Below are positions 7,355 through 16,792 of a stretch of DNA of 64,000 bases, piece after piece. Each line of letters opens with the position of its first letter. Position 1 is the first letter of the stretch. The translations under genes were made by a program, and so were the position numbers. The stretch spans positions 80,811 through 144,810 of the forward strand of contig RQYR01000004.1 in assembly GCA_003859965.1 (NCBI GenBank). Reading direction: 5' to 3'. This DNA is from Comamonadaceae bacterium OH2545_COT-014 (lineage in GTDB: Bacteria > Pseudomonadota > Gammaproteobacteria > Burkholderiales > Burkholderiaceae_C). The notes below the pieces were generated by a model that saw only the letters and a program-made list of their open reading frames with translations, ran no database searches and was not told the DNA's origin.

Positions 7355-9091
7355 TCAACCCCCCGCCATCGCGCGGGCCACGGCTTCGCCGACCTTGATG
7401 CCGTCCACGCCGGCGGAGAGGATGCCGCCGGCGTAGCCAGCGCCTTCGCCGGCGGGGTAGAGGCCGGGGGTGCTGATGCTCTGGAAATCGTCGCCGCGCG
7501 TGATGCGCAGTGGCGATGAGGTGCGCGTTTCCACGCCGGTGAGCACGGCGTCGGGCAGGTCGAACCCGGCGATCTTGCGGCCGAAGGCGGGCAGGGCCTC
7601 GCGCAGCGCGGCGCTGGCCCAGGGGGGCAGGGCGGGGTTCAGGTCGGTAAGCGTCACGCCCGGCTTGTAGGAAGGCTGCACGCTGCCCAGCGCGGTGGAG
7701 GGGCGCTGCGCCAGAAAGTCGCCCACGCGCTGCGCCGGGGCGTTGTAGTTGCCGCCGCCCAGCACGTAGGCGGCGGATTCGAGCTGGCGCTGCAGCACGA
7801 TGGCGGCCAGCGGGTGCACGGCGCCAGCGGGCAGCGCTTCGGCGCCGAAGCTGGCGCCCAGCGTGGCTTCGAACGCGGCGGCGTCGCGCGGGTAGTCGGC
7901 CGGGGTGATGCCGACCACCAGGCCGGCGTTGGCGTTGCGTTCGGCGCGCGAGTACTGGCTCATGCCGTTGGTGACCACGCGCTGCGGCTCGCTGGTGGCG
8001 GCCACCACGGTGCCGCCCGGGCACATGCAGAAGCTGTAGACGCTGCGGCCGGCGGCCAGCCCCTCGCGCGCGTGGTGCACCAGCCGGTATTCGGCCGCGC
8101 CCAGCAGCGGGTGGCCGGCGTGGCGGCCCCAGCGGGCGCGGTCGATCAGGCTTTGCGGGTGTTCGATGCGAAAGCCCAGCGAGAAGGGCTTGGCCTCCAT
8201 GGCCACGCCGTGCGCGTGCAGCATGCAGAAGGTGTCGCGCGCGCTGTGGCCCAGGGCGATGACCACGTGGTCGCTGCGCAGCTCGTGCGTTTGCTGCGTG
8301 GCCAGGTCCAGCGCGCGCACGCCGCGCACGCGCCCTTGCTCGATGATGAGCCCGCTCAGGCGCTGGCGAAAGCGCACCTCGCCGCCCAGCGCGATGATTT
8401 GCGCGCGCAGGTGCTGCACCATCTTCACCAGCTTGAAGGTGCCGATGTGCGGGTGCGCTTCGTACAGGATTTCGGGCGGCGCGCCCGCGGCCACGAACTC
8501 CTCAAGCACCTTGCGGCCCAGGTGGCGCGGGTCCTTGATCTGGCTGTAGAGCTTGCCATCGCTGAAGGTGCCGGCGCCGCCTTCGCCGAACTGCACGTTG
8601 CTCTCGGGGTCGAGCACGCGGCGGCGCCACAGGCCCCAGGTGTCTTGCGTGCGCTCGCGCACGGCCTTGCCGCGCTCCAGCACGATGGGGCGAAAGCCCA
8701 TTTGCGCCAGCGCCAGCGCGGCAAAGATGCCGCAGGGGCCAAAGCCCACGACGATGGGCCGCTGCGCCAGCGCGGCGGGCGCAGCGGACGCGGCCACGGG
8801 CGGGCGCCAGGCCATGTCGGGCGTGGGCTGCACGTGCGGGTGCGCGGCGTGGCGCGCCAGCAGCGCCGCCGCTTGTGCGGGGTCGGCCAGCGTCACGTCG
8901 AGGATGTACACCGCGCGCGGCTCGGCATGGCGCGCGTCGAAACTGCGCTTGTGCACCTGCACGCGGGCAATGGCGGCCAGCGGCACGCCCAGCGCCTGCG
9001 CGGCCTGCTCGGCCAGGGCGGCTTCGGGGTGCTGATCGGGCTCCAGCGGCAGGGCCGAGAGGGGCAGTTTGATTTCAGACAGGCGAATCAT
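7355..9091 (-). CDS. FAD-dependent dehydrogenase (COG2509-like)
   Basis: A 578-residue flavoprotein. The first 90 residues form the small N-terminal domain of this family, with MIRLSEIKLPL and VQVHKRSFDAR. The dinucleotide-binding motif VVGFGPCGIFAALALA starts near residue 115, and the C-terminus carries the second FAD motif GEGAGYAGGILSAGVDG. Family members are annotated as NAD(P)/FAD-dependent oxidoreductases, but substrates are unproven. ATG 9091 is chosen because the family normally begins MIRL; the frame is open for another 48 codons upstream without similarity. It stands alone, convergent with the kinase operon and divergent from a GNAT gene. Confidence 0.85.
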   Translation of the reverse strand: MIRLSEIKLPLSALPLEPDQHPEAALAEQAAQALGVPLAAIARVQVHKRSFDARHAEPRAVYILDVTLADPAQAAALLARHAAHPHVQPTPDMAWRPPVAASAAPAALAQRPIVVGFGPCGIFAALALAQMGFRPIVLERGKAVRERTQDTWGLWRRRVLDPESNVQFGEGGAGTFSDGKLYSQIKDPRHLGRKVLEEFVAAGAPPEILYEAHPHIGTFKLVKMVQHLRAQIIALGGEVRFRQRLSGLIIEQGRVRGVRALDLATQQTHELRSDHVVIALGHSARDTFCMLHAHGVAMEAKPFSLGFRIEHPQSLIDRARWGRHAGHPLLGAAEYRLVHHAREGLAAGRSVYSFCMCPGGTVVAATSEPQRVVTNGMSQYSRAERNANAGLVVGITPADYPRDAAAFEATLGASFGAEALPAGAVHPLAAIVLQRQLESAAYVLGGGNYNAPAQRVGDFLAQRPSTALGSVQPSYKPGVTLTDLNPALPPWASAALREALPAFGRKIAGFDLPDAVLTGVETRTSSPLRITRGDDFQSISTPGLYPAGEGAGYAGGILSAGVDGIKVGEAVARAMAGG

Positions 9092-9149
9092 GGGCAGGCT
9101 TGTGGCAATCAAGCAAAACGGGGCGGCATCATAGCCGGGCGGCTTGTTT

Positions 9150-9166
9150 GCTATTGAAAAAATAGC
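9150..9166 (+). repeat. 17-bp A-rich element, copy 2
   Basis: GCTATTGAAAAAATAGC lies in the spacer between the divergent FAD dehydrogenase and GNAT genes. It is a near-palindrome with GCTATT and AATAGC arms. Confidence 0.65.
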
Positions 9167-9237
9167 TTCCATGGCCGTATTGACGGCCCCAAAGGCCATT
9201 TTGATGCCCAATGCCGGTTGCGCCATACTCGCCATTC

Positions 9238-9951
9238 ATGACGGTTTGCGATGCCTCTTCCCCTTTCGGCCCGCCCGGCCCCTGGCCCGCCAGCGCCCGG
9301 CTGCGCTTGCGCGAGTTCGACAGCGCCGACATCGCCGACGTGCAGCGCATGCACCAGGACGCCCGCGTGCGCGCGCAGCTGGTGGATGACGTGCCGCTGC
9401 ACGAAGCCGCGCGCGCCGCCGCCTTCGTGCAAGGCATGCGCGCCTTCTACCGCGAACACGAGGGCACCGGCATCTGGTGCGCCGAACGCGCCGTGCCGCC
9501 CGACCCGGACAGCGTGGCCGAGGCGCGCGCCGCCTTTGCTGCCGGCGAGATCGAAGCGCCCCTGCTCGCGCTGGTGGAAGCGCCCACCTGGCGCTTTTGC
9601 GGCTGGTTCAGCCTGGTGCATGTGCAGCACGCGCCGCAGGAGGTGGAAATTGGCGCCCGCCTGCGGCCCGAGGCCTGGTGCGGCACGCTGGCGCTGGACG
9701 GCGGCGAATGGCTGCTGGCGCGCGCCTTCGCCCAGCCCGGCCGGGCGCGCGTGTTCGGCTATTGCGATCCGGCCAACCGCTCGGCCGCGCACTGCCTGCG
9801 CGCCCTGGGCTTCAGCGCCGCGGGCACGGCCCCCTACAACGGCCACACCGCGGCGGCCTTTGTGCTCACGCGCGAGGAGTGGCAGGCCAGCCGCGAGCTG
9901 CCACGGCGCGAACGGTTGCGCCGCGCCAGCTGCACCAGCCGCGCGGCCTGA
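9238..9951 (+). CDS. GNAT-family N-acetyltransferase, RimJ/RimL-like
   Basis: A 237-residue protein with the RimJ/L-type GNAT layout. It starts with a beta strand RLRLREFDSADIADVQRMH, has a mid strand around residues 130-150 (FCGWFSLVH, then EVEIGARLRPEAW), and ends with an acetyl-CoA-side segment NRSAAHCLRALGF, typical of the last helix. The usual Q/RxxGxG/A loop is not clear, because the segment after LRPEAW is divergent. The N-terminal 20 residues are Pro-rich. ATG 9238 is preferred over 9211. The substrate is unknown and may be a protein N-terminus or a small amine. Confidence 0.7.
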   Translation: MTVCDASSPFGPPGPWPASARLRLREFDSADIADVQRMHQDARVRAQLVDDVPLHEAARAAAFVQGMRAFYREHEGTGIWCAERAVPPDPDSVAEARAAFAAGEIEAPLLALVEAPTWRFCGWFSLVHVQHAPQEVEIGARLRPEAWCGTLALDGGEWLLARAFAQPGRARVFGYCDPANRSAAHCLRALGFSAAGTAPYNGHTAAAFVLTREEWQASRELPRRERLRRASCTSRAA

Positions 9952-10006
9952 AGCCTGGCGGCCTGTGCCGTGCTGCGCTGTGGCCAGCGCCGCCGTCAGC
10001 GCACCA

Positions 10007-10933
10007 TCAAGGCGCGGGCAGGGCCATGACCATGCCCGAAGCCCGGGTGGAATCGGCCGGAAAGCCTTCGTTGATGACCAGTGCCAGGCCTTTCGCGTCG
10101 GCGGGCAGCACGCCCTGAAAGCGCAGATCGCCCGTGAATGTGCTGTTGTTGGCCAGGGGCAGCGTGGGGCTGTCGGGCGGGCGCTGCAGCATGAAGCGCT
10201 GGCCGGAGGCGGTGCGCAAATAGGTTTCGCCGCCCGCCAGTTGCGTGCCCTCGGGGCGGCGGCGGTGGCTGTAGGCCACGCTCACGGCCAGCCGGGTGTG
10301 GTTGGCTTCGCGGTGGACGGATTGAACCTGCACCAGCAGGCCGCCCGCGTTGCCCGCCTGCACCGGGTAGCGCGCCGAGGCGTCGAGCGTGGCCGGGTCG
10401 GCGCCCACGCGCCGCACCTTCAGCTGCGCCTGCAAGGGGGGCGGCAAGGCGATGGGCAGACGCAGGCTGGGGCCGCGCACGCTGTCGGCGGCATTGCCTT
10501 CGTTGACGACAAGCGTGACGTGCTGCGTGCCGGCCGGAATGGCGCCCAGAAAGGTCAGCGTCTTTTCCACGGAGGCGTTGTTGGCGATTTGCAGCACGCG
10601 GTCATCGTCTGGACGCTTGAGCCACAGGCGCTCGCCGTGGTCGGTGAGCAAAAAGGTGTCGCTGTTGGCCAGTTGCGCTCCCTGGGGCCGGCGCTGGTTG
10701 GCGAAGGAAACGTGCAGGTGCAGCACCGTGTGGTCGGGCTGCGCGGCCAGGCTCTTGGCGCGCAGGTGCCAGCCGCCTTGGCTGCTGGTTTGCGCCTGCA
10801 GCGGCACGGGCTGGGCCGGCGCTGGCTGGGCATGGGCGGTTTGCCAGGGCAAGGTGGCCATGCAAACCAGTGCGGCGGCCAGCCATGTGCCGGATGGGAG
10901 CCGCCGGGCGGCTTGGCTGCGAAAGTGTTTCAT
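10007..10933 (-). CDS. Exported protein with two tandem homologous domains
   Basis: A 308-residue protein with a Sec signal peptide, cleavage predicted after AHA35. I do not recognise a named family. The mature part holds two similar beta-rich domains (about 50-165 and 190-305). Both share RRP-x-G-x-QLA, a T-F/Y-L-x-T strand, an aromatic RP-D/P segment, LANN/IANN, and near the end LVxNEG-x3-DS-x-R. That points to an internal duplication. The fold resembles small periplasmic Ig-like modules, possibly binding a partner or ligand outside the inner membrane. AGGAAGG lies upstream of the ATG. It is monocistronic and divergent from the acyl-CoA-synthetase/GNAT gene. Confidence 0.7.
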   Translation of the reverse strand: MKHFRSQAARRLPSGTWLAAALVCMATLPWQTAHAQPAPAQPVPLQAQTSSQGGWHLRAKSLAAQPDHTVLHLHVSFANQRRPQGAQLANSDTFLLTDHGERLWLKRPDDDRVLQIANNASVEKTLTFLGAIPAGTQHVTLVVNEGNAADSVRGPSLRLPIALPPPLQAQLKVRRVGADPATLDASARYPVQAGNAGGLLVQVQSVHREANHTRLAVSVAYSHRRRPEGTQLAGGETYLRTASGQRFMLQRPPDSPTLPLANNSTFTGDLRFQGVLPADAKGLALVINEGFPADSTRASGMVMALPAP

Positions 10934-11264
10934 GCGCGTGCCTTCCTGTGAGGAGATGGGGGAAGCCTGGCTTGCGCCAGCGCATCGGCGGCAACGGAGA
11001 CGCCGCAGCCGCCGTCTGGCGTGCCAGAAAGCGCTGGCAGTCTATGCCCCGTCCGGGGTGGATGCAAGGCAGGGCAGGGCGGGCGAGCCTGCGGCAGATG
11101 GGCTGCTGGCCCCCGCCCTCTTGCGCCGGCGCACGCCCAGGGCGGCGACCGGCGTGAACGGCGGCCGGGTAGGTATGCTGGCGGCAGGCCAAGGCGGGGC
11201 GCTGGTTCGGCGCCATGGCCCATGATCTGCGCCTCCGGCATGTCTTGAAGGGAAATATGGTCGC
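10934..11264. other. Divergent intergenic spacer without recognised genes
   Basis: A 331-bp GC-rich spacer between the divergent exported-protein and acyl-CoA-synthetase genes. It must contain both promoters, but I see no clear -35/-10 pair, operator or small gene. GAAGGGA at 11247-11253 is the likely ribosome binding site of the plus-strand gene. Confidence 0.4.
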
Positions 11265-14042
11265 ATGAGTACCCGACATCTCGAATCCTTGTTTGCCCCC
11301 CGTTCCGTGGCCGTCATTGGCGCGTCCAGCCGGCCGGCCAGCGTGGGCAGCACGCTGTGGCGCAACGTGCGGCAGGGCGGCTTTCAGGGGGCCATTTACC
11401 CCGTCAACCCCAAATACAAGGCGCTGGACGGCGTGCCCTGCCATGCCAGCGTGGCCGATTTGCCCGAGGCGCCCGAGCTGGCCGTGATCTGCACGCCGCC
11501 GGCCACCGTGGTCAAACTGGTGCGGCAACTGGCCGCGCGGGGCGCCCGGGCGGTGGTGGTCATCACCGCCGGGCTGAGCCGCAAGGACAAGCAGGCCATG
11601 CTGGAGGCCGCGCGGCCCACGCTGATGCGCATCCTCGGCCCCAATTGCGTGGGCCTGCTGGCGCCGCACGCGGGGCTGAACGCCAGCTTCGCGCATATCA
11701 GCGCGCGGCGTGGCGAAATGGCGTTTGTCTCGCAATCGGGCGCGCTGGTCACGGCCCTGCTCGACTGGGCCGAGGCGCGCGACATCGGCTTTTCGCACTT
11801 TGTTTCGCTGGGCGAGCACGCCGACGTGGACTTTGGCGACATGCTCGACTTTCTGGCCAGCGACCCGCGCACGCGCGCCATCTTGCTCTACGTTGAAGCG
11901 GTGACGCATGCGCGCAAGTTCATGTCGGCCGCACGCGCGGCGGCGCGCAACAAGCCGGTGATCGTGGTCAAGGCCGGGCGCAGCGCGCAGGGCCAGAAGG
12001 CCGCCGCCTCGCACACCGGCGCGCTGGCCGGGGCCGATGCGGTGTACGACGCGGCCATTGCCCGCGCCGGCATGCTGCGGGTGGACAGCCTGGACGAGCT
12101 GTTTCTGGCCGCCGAGGCGCTGACGCGCTACCGCGCGCCGGTGGGCGAGGTCATGACCATCCTCACCAACGGCGGCGGCGCGGGCGTGATGGCCGCCGAC
12201 GCGGCCGAGCGCTACGGCGTGCCCCTGGCCGAGCTGCCGCCTGCGCTGGTACGCGAGCTGGACCAGGCGCTGCCCGGCAACTGGTCGCGCGGCAACCCGG
12301 TGGACATCATTGGCGACGCGCCGGCCGAACGCTACGTGGCCGCGCTGCAGGCGCTGGCCCGCCACCGGCAAGCCACGGGCACCATCTTGTTCATTCATGC
12401 GCCCACGGCCATCGTACCGTCCGATGACATCGCGCAGGCGCTGGCCCCGGTGATCCGTCCCCCCGCAGGCGCGGCGCTGCCGGTCATCAGCAGCTGGATG
12501 GGCGGGCCGGCCGTGGCCGCGGCCCGGCGCCGCTTCACCCGCGCCGGCATTGCCTGCTACGACATGCCCGAGCAGGCCGTGCACGCCATCGGCCTGCTGC
12601 AAGCCCACGCCCGCAACCAGGCCGAGCTGGCCGAGGCGCCGCCCGCCGTGCAGGTGCAGGGCGGCGCGCCGCCCGACACCGCCGCCGTGCGCGCCATCGT
12701 GCGGCAGGTGCTCGATGGCGGGCGCGAAATGCTCACCGAGCCCGAGGCCAAGGCCGTGTGCGCGGCCTACCGCATCCCGGTGGCGGCCACCTCCAGCGTG
12801 GGGCCGGACGCCGAAGCCGCCGCCGCCGAGGCCACGCGCATCGGCTACCCGGTGGTGCTCAAAATCCTGTCGGAAGACATTTCGCACAAGTCCGACGTGG
12901 GCGGCGTGGCGCTGGGCCTGGACGACGAGACCGCCGTGCGCGATGCCGCCCGCGCCATGCTGGCGCGCGTGCGGCGGCTGCAGCCCCAGGCGCGCATCGA
13001 CGGCTTTACCGTGCAGCAGATGGTGCGCCGCCAGCAGGCGCAAGAGCTGATCGTGGGCGCCAGCATCGACCCGACCTTTGGCCCCGTCATCCTGTTCGGC
13101 CAGGGCGGCACGGCGGTGGAGGTGACGAAAGACAGCGCCATGGCCCTGCCCCCGCTCAACCCGCCGCTGGCGCGCGCGCTGATCCGGCGCACCCGCGTGG
13201 CCCGCCTGCTGGCCGGCTACCGCGACGTGCCGCCCGCCGACATGGGCGCCATCGTCGGCGTGCTGCAAGCGGTGTCGCAGCTGCTGGCGGACGTGCCGGA
13301 AGTGGCCGAGCTGGACATCAACCCCCTGATCGTCAATGCCGAAGGCGCCATCGCGCTGGATGCCCGCGTGCGCGTGAGCCGCGCGCAGCCAGCCGGCGCC
13401 GCCAATTTCGCCATCCGGCCCTATCCGGCCCAGCTCATCGAGGCCGTGCCCTGGGCGGGGGGCGGCGCGGTCACCCTGCGCCCCATCCGCCCCGAGGACG
13501 AAGCGCAGCACCGCGCCTTCATCGACAGCCTGGCGCCGGAAGACATGCGCATGCGCATGTTCCACAGCCGCCGCATGCTCGAGCGCAGCGAACTGGCGCG
13601 GCTGGTGCAGATCGACTACGCGCGCGAGATGGCCTTCATCGCCACCGCGCTGGATGAAAACGGCGTGGAGCGCACCCTGGGCGTGGCCCGCGCGCTGGCC
13701 GACCCCGACAACGCCAGTGCCGAATTCGGCATCATCACCCGCCCCGAATGCAAGGGCAGCGGCCTGGGCAGCCTGCTGATGGAAAAGCTCATCGCCTACC
13801 AGCGCGCCGCCGGCACCCAGCGCCTGGTGGCGCTGGTGCTGGCCGAAAACGAACGCATGCGCCGCCTGGGCCGCAAGTTCGGCTTTGCCGAGCTGCCCAC
13901 GCCTGGCGACGCCAGCACGGTCGAGCTGAGCCTGGCGCTGCAACCGGCGGCGGCCCCGCCCCGGCGCGGCGTGCTGGACGGCCTCCAGAAAGGGCTGTCG
14001 GCCCGGCGCGCCAGAAAACAGGGCCGCCCGCCCCCGCCTTGA
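11265..14042 (+). CDS. NDP-forming acyl-CoA synthetase fused to GNAT acetyltransferase (Pat/YfiQ-like)
   Basis: A 925-residue protein. In order it has a CoA-binding Rossmann domain (about 10-135, starting [13 protein letters not shown]), a succinyl-CoA-ligase-like domain (about 150-460) with His250 in [10 protein letters not shown] at the position of the phospho-His of ADP-forming acetyl-CoA synthetases, an ATP-grasp domain (about 490-710), and a C-terminal GNAT domain (about 735-900) with [14 protein letters not shown] for acetyl-CoA. This is the architecture of the protein lysine acetyltransferase Pat/YfiQ, which acetylates acetyl-CoA synthetase and other enzymes. Unlike YfiQ, the catalytic-type His appears retained, so ligase activity cannot be excluded. 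It is not followed by a co-directional partner within an operon distance other than htpG, 89 bp downstream. Confidence 0.87.
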   Translation: MSTRHLESLFAPRSVAVIGASSRPASVGSTLWRNVRQGGFQGAIYPVNPKYKALDGVPCHASVADLPEAPELAVICTPPATVVKLVRQLAARGARAVVVITAGLSRKDKQAMLEAARPTLMRILGPNCVGLLAPHAGLNASFAHISARRGEMAFVSQSGALVTALLDWAEARDIGFSHFVSLGEHADVDFGDMLDFLASDPRTRAILLYVEAVTHARKFMSAARAAARNKPVIVVKAGRSAQGQKAAASHTGALAGADAVYDAAIARAGMLRVDSLDELFLAAEALTRYRAPVGEVMTILTNGGGAGVMAADAAERYGVPLAELPPALVRELDQALPGNWSRGNPVDIIGDAPAERYVAALQALARHRQATGTILFIHAPTAIVPSDDIAQALAPVIRPPAGAALPVISSWMGGPAVAAARRRFTRAGIACYDMPEQAVHAIGLLQAHARNQAELAEAPPAVQVQGGAPPDTAAVRAIVRQVLDGGREMLTEPEAKAVCAAYRIPVAATSSVGPDAEAAAAEATRIGYPVVLKILSEDISHKSDVGGVALGLDDETAVRDAARAMLARVRRLQPQARIDGFTVQQMVRRQQAQELIVGASIDPTFGPVILFGQGGTAVEVTKDSAMALPPLNPPLARALIRRTRVARLLAGYRDVPPADMGAIVGVLQAVSQLLADVPEVAELDINPLIVNAEGAIALDARVRVSRAQPAGAANFAIRPYPAQLIEAVPWAGGGAVTLRPIRPEDEAQHRAFIDSLAPEDMRMRMFHSRRMLERSELARLVQIDYAREMAFIATALDENGVERTLGVARALADPDNASAEFGIITRPECKGSGLGSLLMEKLIAYQRAAGTQRLVALVLAENERMRRLGRKFGFAELPTPGDASTVELSLALQPAAAPPRRGVLDGLQKGLSARRARKQGRPPPP

Positions 14043-14131
14043 ACCCGACGACCGCGCCCCCAAATGGCGCAGGTTGTATGACGCGGGTTGCTTTTCATCC
14101 CCCCCTTTCCTCCCCTTTCATCACACCACGC

Positions 14132-16228
14132 ATGAGCACGCAAAAACACGCCTTCCAGGCCGAGGTGGCGCAACTGCTACACCTGGTCACGCATTCGCTG
14201 TATTCCAACCCTGAGATCTTCCTGCGTGAGCTGATCTCCAACGCCTCCGACGCCTGCGACAAGCTGCGCTTCGAGGCGCTGGCCGACCCCTCGCTCTACG
14301 GCGAGCAGCCCGCGCTGGAAGTGCGCATCAGCTTCGACAAAACCGCCCGCACCCTCACGGTGACGGACACCGGCATCGGCATGAGCGAGGCCGAGGCCGT
14401 GCAGCACCTGGGCACCATCGCCAAAAGCGGCACGCGCGACTTCATGGCGCGCCTGTCGGGCGACCAGAAGGCCGACGCCCAACTCATCGGCCAGTTCGGC
14501 GTGGGCTTTTACTCCGGCTTCATCGTGGCCGAGCGGATCACCGTCGAATCGCGCCGCGCCGGCCTGCCGCCCGAAGCCGGCGTGCGCTGGCAAAGCAGCG
14601 GCGCGGGCGACTTCACGGTGGAGCCCATCACCCGCGCCGAGCGCGGCACCAGCGTCACGCTGCATCTGCGCGAGGACGCGCTGGGCTTTGCCGACGGCTG
14701 GCGCCTGAAAGAGCTGATTGGCAAATATTCCGACCACATCGCCCTGCCCATCAAGATGGAAGGCGAGCAATGGCAAGACAGCCCCGAGGAAGGCCAGCCC
14801 GGCCAGATGGTGAAAACCGGCGAGTGGGAAACCGTCAACCAGGCCACCGCCCTGTGGACGCGCCCGCGCAAGGACATCACCGAAGCGCAGTACCAGGACT
14901 TCTACAAACAACTCGCGCACGACTGGGACAACCCGCTCACCTGGAGCCACAACCGCGTGGAAGGCAGCACCGAATACACCCAGTTGCTCTACATTCCGCA
15001 GCACGCCACGCATGATTTGTGGGACCGCGAGCACAAGGCCGGCATCAAGCTGTACGTGCGCCGCGTGTTCATCATGGACGACGCCGAGCAGCTCATGCCG
15101 CGCTACCTGCGCTTCGTCAAGGGCGTGGTCGATTCGGCCGACCTGCCGCTGAACGTGAGCCGCGAGCTGCTGCAGGAAAGCCGCGATGTCAAGGCCATTC
15201 GCGACGGCAACACGCGCCGCGTGCTGACCATGCTGGAAGAGCTGGCCAAGGCCGATGCCGCCGCCCCCATCCCCGCAGCCGACGGCCCGCAGGACGGCCC
15301 GGCCCCCGGCGGCAAGGTGGACATTGGCACCGGCGACGCCACGCCCGCGCCCGAGCCGACCGAGCGGCCCGCCGATGGCGCGACCGACGTGGTGGACAAG
15401 AACGACGCCCCCACCGCCGCCGGCACGGCCGCCCGGTTCGCTGAAGCCCAGGCCCAAACGCCAGACGCCGGCCGCTACGCGCGCTTCTGGCGCGCCTTTG
15501 GCGCCGTGCTGAAAGAGGGGCTGGGCGAAGACCATGCCCACCGCGAACGCCTGCTCAAGCTGCTGCGCTACGCCTCTACCGCCAGCGAAGGCGGCGCCAG
15601 CGTCTCACTGGCCGACTACAAGGCGCGCATGAAGCCGGGGCAGAAAGCCATCTACTACCTCACCGCCGAAACGCCCGCCGCCGCCCGCAGCAGCCCGCAG
15701 CTTGAAGTGTTCCGCCAGAAGGGCATCGAAGTGCTGCTGATGACCGACCGCGTGGACGAATGGGCCATGAACTTCGTGCACGAATTCGACGGCACGCCGA
15801 TGCAGTCGGTGGCGCGCGGCGCGGTGGATTTGGGCGAGCTGCAGGACGAGGCCGAGAAAAAAGCCGCGGAAGCCGCCAGCGCCGCCGCCGCGCCGCTGCT
15901 GGCCCGGCTGAAAGAAGCGCTCAAGGACAAGGCCGCCGACGTGCGCGCCACCACCCGCCTGGTCGATTCGCCCGCCTGCCTGGTGACCGAAGGCGGCGGC
16001 ATGAGCCTGCAACTGGCCCGCATGCTGCGCCAGGCCGGCCAGCAGGCGCCGGAGGTGCGGCCCGTGCTGGAAATCAACCCCGCGCACCCGCTCGTCAAGC
16101 GGCTGGAAGGCGGCGAGCACTTCGAGGCGCTCGCTCACATCCTGTTCGACCAGGCGCTGCTGGCCGAAGGCGGCCTGCCCGAAGACCCCGCCGCTTATGT
16201 GCAGGGGGTCAACGCGCTGCTGGCCTGA
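14132..16228 (+). CDS. htpG: HSP90-family chaperone HtpG with an insertion in the middle domain
   Basis: A 698-residue bacterial Hsp90. The N-terminal GHKL ATPase motifs are intact: [33 protein letters not shown] and [11 protein letters not shown]. The middle domain ([20 protein letters not shown]) and C-terminal dimerisation domain ([13 protein letters not shown]) also match. Between the equivalents of E. coli LAKDDA and KYQTFW there is an extra segment of about 70 residues (about 376-447) rich in Ala, Pro, Asp and Gly, which explains the length above the usual 620-650. ATG 14132 is the family start. A terminator hairpin follows 23 bp after the stop codon. Confidence 0.95.
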   Translation: MSTQKHAFQAEVAQLLHLVTHSLYSNPEIFLRELISNASDACDKLRFEALADPSLYGEQPALEVRISFDKTARTLTVTDTGIGMSEAEAVQHLGTIAKSGTRDFMARLSGDQKADAQLIGQFGVGFYSGFIVAERITVESRRAGLPPEAGVRWQSSGAGDFTVEPITRAERGTSVTLHLREDALGFADGWRLKELIGKYSDHIALPIKMEGEQWQDSPEEGQPGQMVKTGEWETVNQATALWTRPRKDITEAQYQDFYKQLAHDWDNPLTWSHNRVEGSTEYTQLLYIPQHATHDLWDREHKAGIKLYVRRVFIMDDAEQLMPRYLRFVKGVVDSADLPLNVSRELLQESRDVKAIRDGNTRRVLTMLEELAKADAAAPIPAADGPQDGPAPGGKVDIGTGDATPAPEPTERPADGATDVVDKNDAPTAAGTAARFAEAQAQTPDAGRYARFWRAFGAVLKEGLGEDHAHRERLLKLLRYASTASEGGASVSLADYKARMKPGQKAIYYLTAETPAAARSSPQLEVFRQKGIEVLLMTDRVDEWAMNFVHEFDGTPMQSVARGAVDLGELQDEAEKKAAEAASAAAAPLLARLKEALKDKAADVRATTRLVDSPACLVTEGGGMSLQLARMLRQAGQQAPEVRPVLEINPAHPLVKRLEGGEHFEALAHILFDQALLAEGGLPEDPAAYVQGVNALLA

Positions 16229-16251
16229 CGACCGGCGGTCCTGCCTGTTCT

Positions 16252-16290
16252 AAGCGCCTGCGGCTTTGCCATGAAGCCCAGGCGCTTTTT
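16252..16290 (+). terminator. Intrinsic terminator after htpG
   Basis: AAGCGCCTG pairs perfectly with CAGGCGCTT (9 bp) across an 18-nt loop that can pair further (GGCTT/AAGCC), followed by a run of five T. Confidence 0.85.
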
Positions 16291-16341
16291 CATGCCCGTC
16301 CCGCGCGCTTTTCCTGAAGGCCGGTGCGTCAAAAGCTGTTC

Positions 16342-16370
16342 AAAAAAATTTCAAATTTTTTTTCGTAACC
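16342..16370 (+). promoter_or_regulatory. Candidate ECF-type promoter with A/T palindrome ahead of the bufferin-like operon
   Basis: A pure A/T palindrome (AAAAAAATTT-C-AAATTTTTTT, 16342-16362) resembles an UP element, striking in this GC-rich DNA. Directly behind it is GTAACC (16365-16370), the -35 hexamer used by several ECF sigma factors that control MNIO operons, such as Caulobacter SigF. A matching -10 is not obvious (CGCC at 16386-16389 is the nearest candidate), so this stays tentative. Confidence 0.35.
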
Positions 16371-16461
16371 CGTGTCAGGTTTTGCCGCCTGGCCCGACAT
16401 GGCTGGTGTGCGGCGTGTTTGCCGCATGCTTTTTTCAATTTTTTTGATCTGGAGAACCCTC

Positions 16462-16743
16462 ATGAGCCAACTGAAAAACATCGCCGCCCTGGCTGCTTCG
16501 CTGATTGCCGCTTCCGCCTTCACCACTGCCCACGCGGCTGAGCAAAAGTGCGGCGCCGGCACCTGCGGCAAGAAGGAAAGCGCGGCCCCCGCCAAGGGCG
16601 CCAAGGAAGCCGCTTGCTCCAAGAAAGAAGCCGGCTGCGGCAAGAAAGAGGCTTCTTGCTCCAAGAAAGAAGGCAAGGAGGCCGCTTGCTCCAAGAAGGA
16701 AGCTGGCTGCTCCAAGAAAGAAGCGGCCTGCTCCAAGAAGTAA
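16462..16743 (+). CDS. Bufferin/GigP-like precursor peptide with Cys-Lys-Lys-Glu repeats
   Basis: A 93-residue secreted peptide. A Sec signal peptide (1-25, ending TTAHA) is followed by a low-complexity region made only of small residues, Lys, Glu and Cys. Eight cysteines lie at 30, 35, 52, 59, 66, 76, 83 and 90. Six of them sit in a [S/G]KKEA[A/G/S]C repeat with 7-residue spacing, broken once by the insertion GKE. It is followed by genes for an MNIO (DUF692) enzyme and a DUF2063 protein, the machinery that in bufferins oxidises cysteines to thiooxazole-type heterocycles for copper binding. That this peptide is modified in the same way is inferred. ATG 16462 follows GGAG at 16451-16454. Confidence 0.8.
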   Translation: MSQLKNIAALAASLIAASAFTTAHAAEQKCGAGTCGKKESAAPAKGAKEAACSKKEAGCGKKEASCSKKEGKEAACSKKEAGCSKKEAACSKK

Positions 16744-16792
16744 TCGCCTCATCGCATCACCACGCACGCAAGTCACACAGGCAGGAATCACC

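Noticed and set aside
10602..14063. A 1153-codon open frame on the minus strand
   Set aside because: It is antisense to the acyl-CoA-synthetase/GNAT gene, whose domains are unmistakable. The antisense product has only GC-driven Ala/Arg/Gly/His composition.
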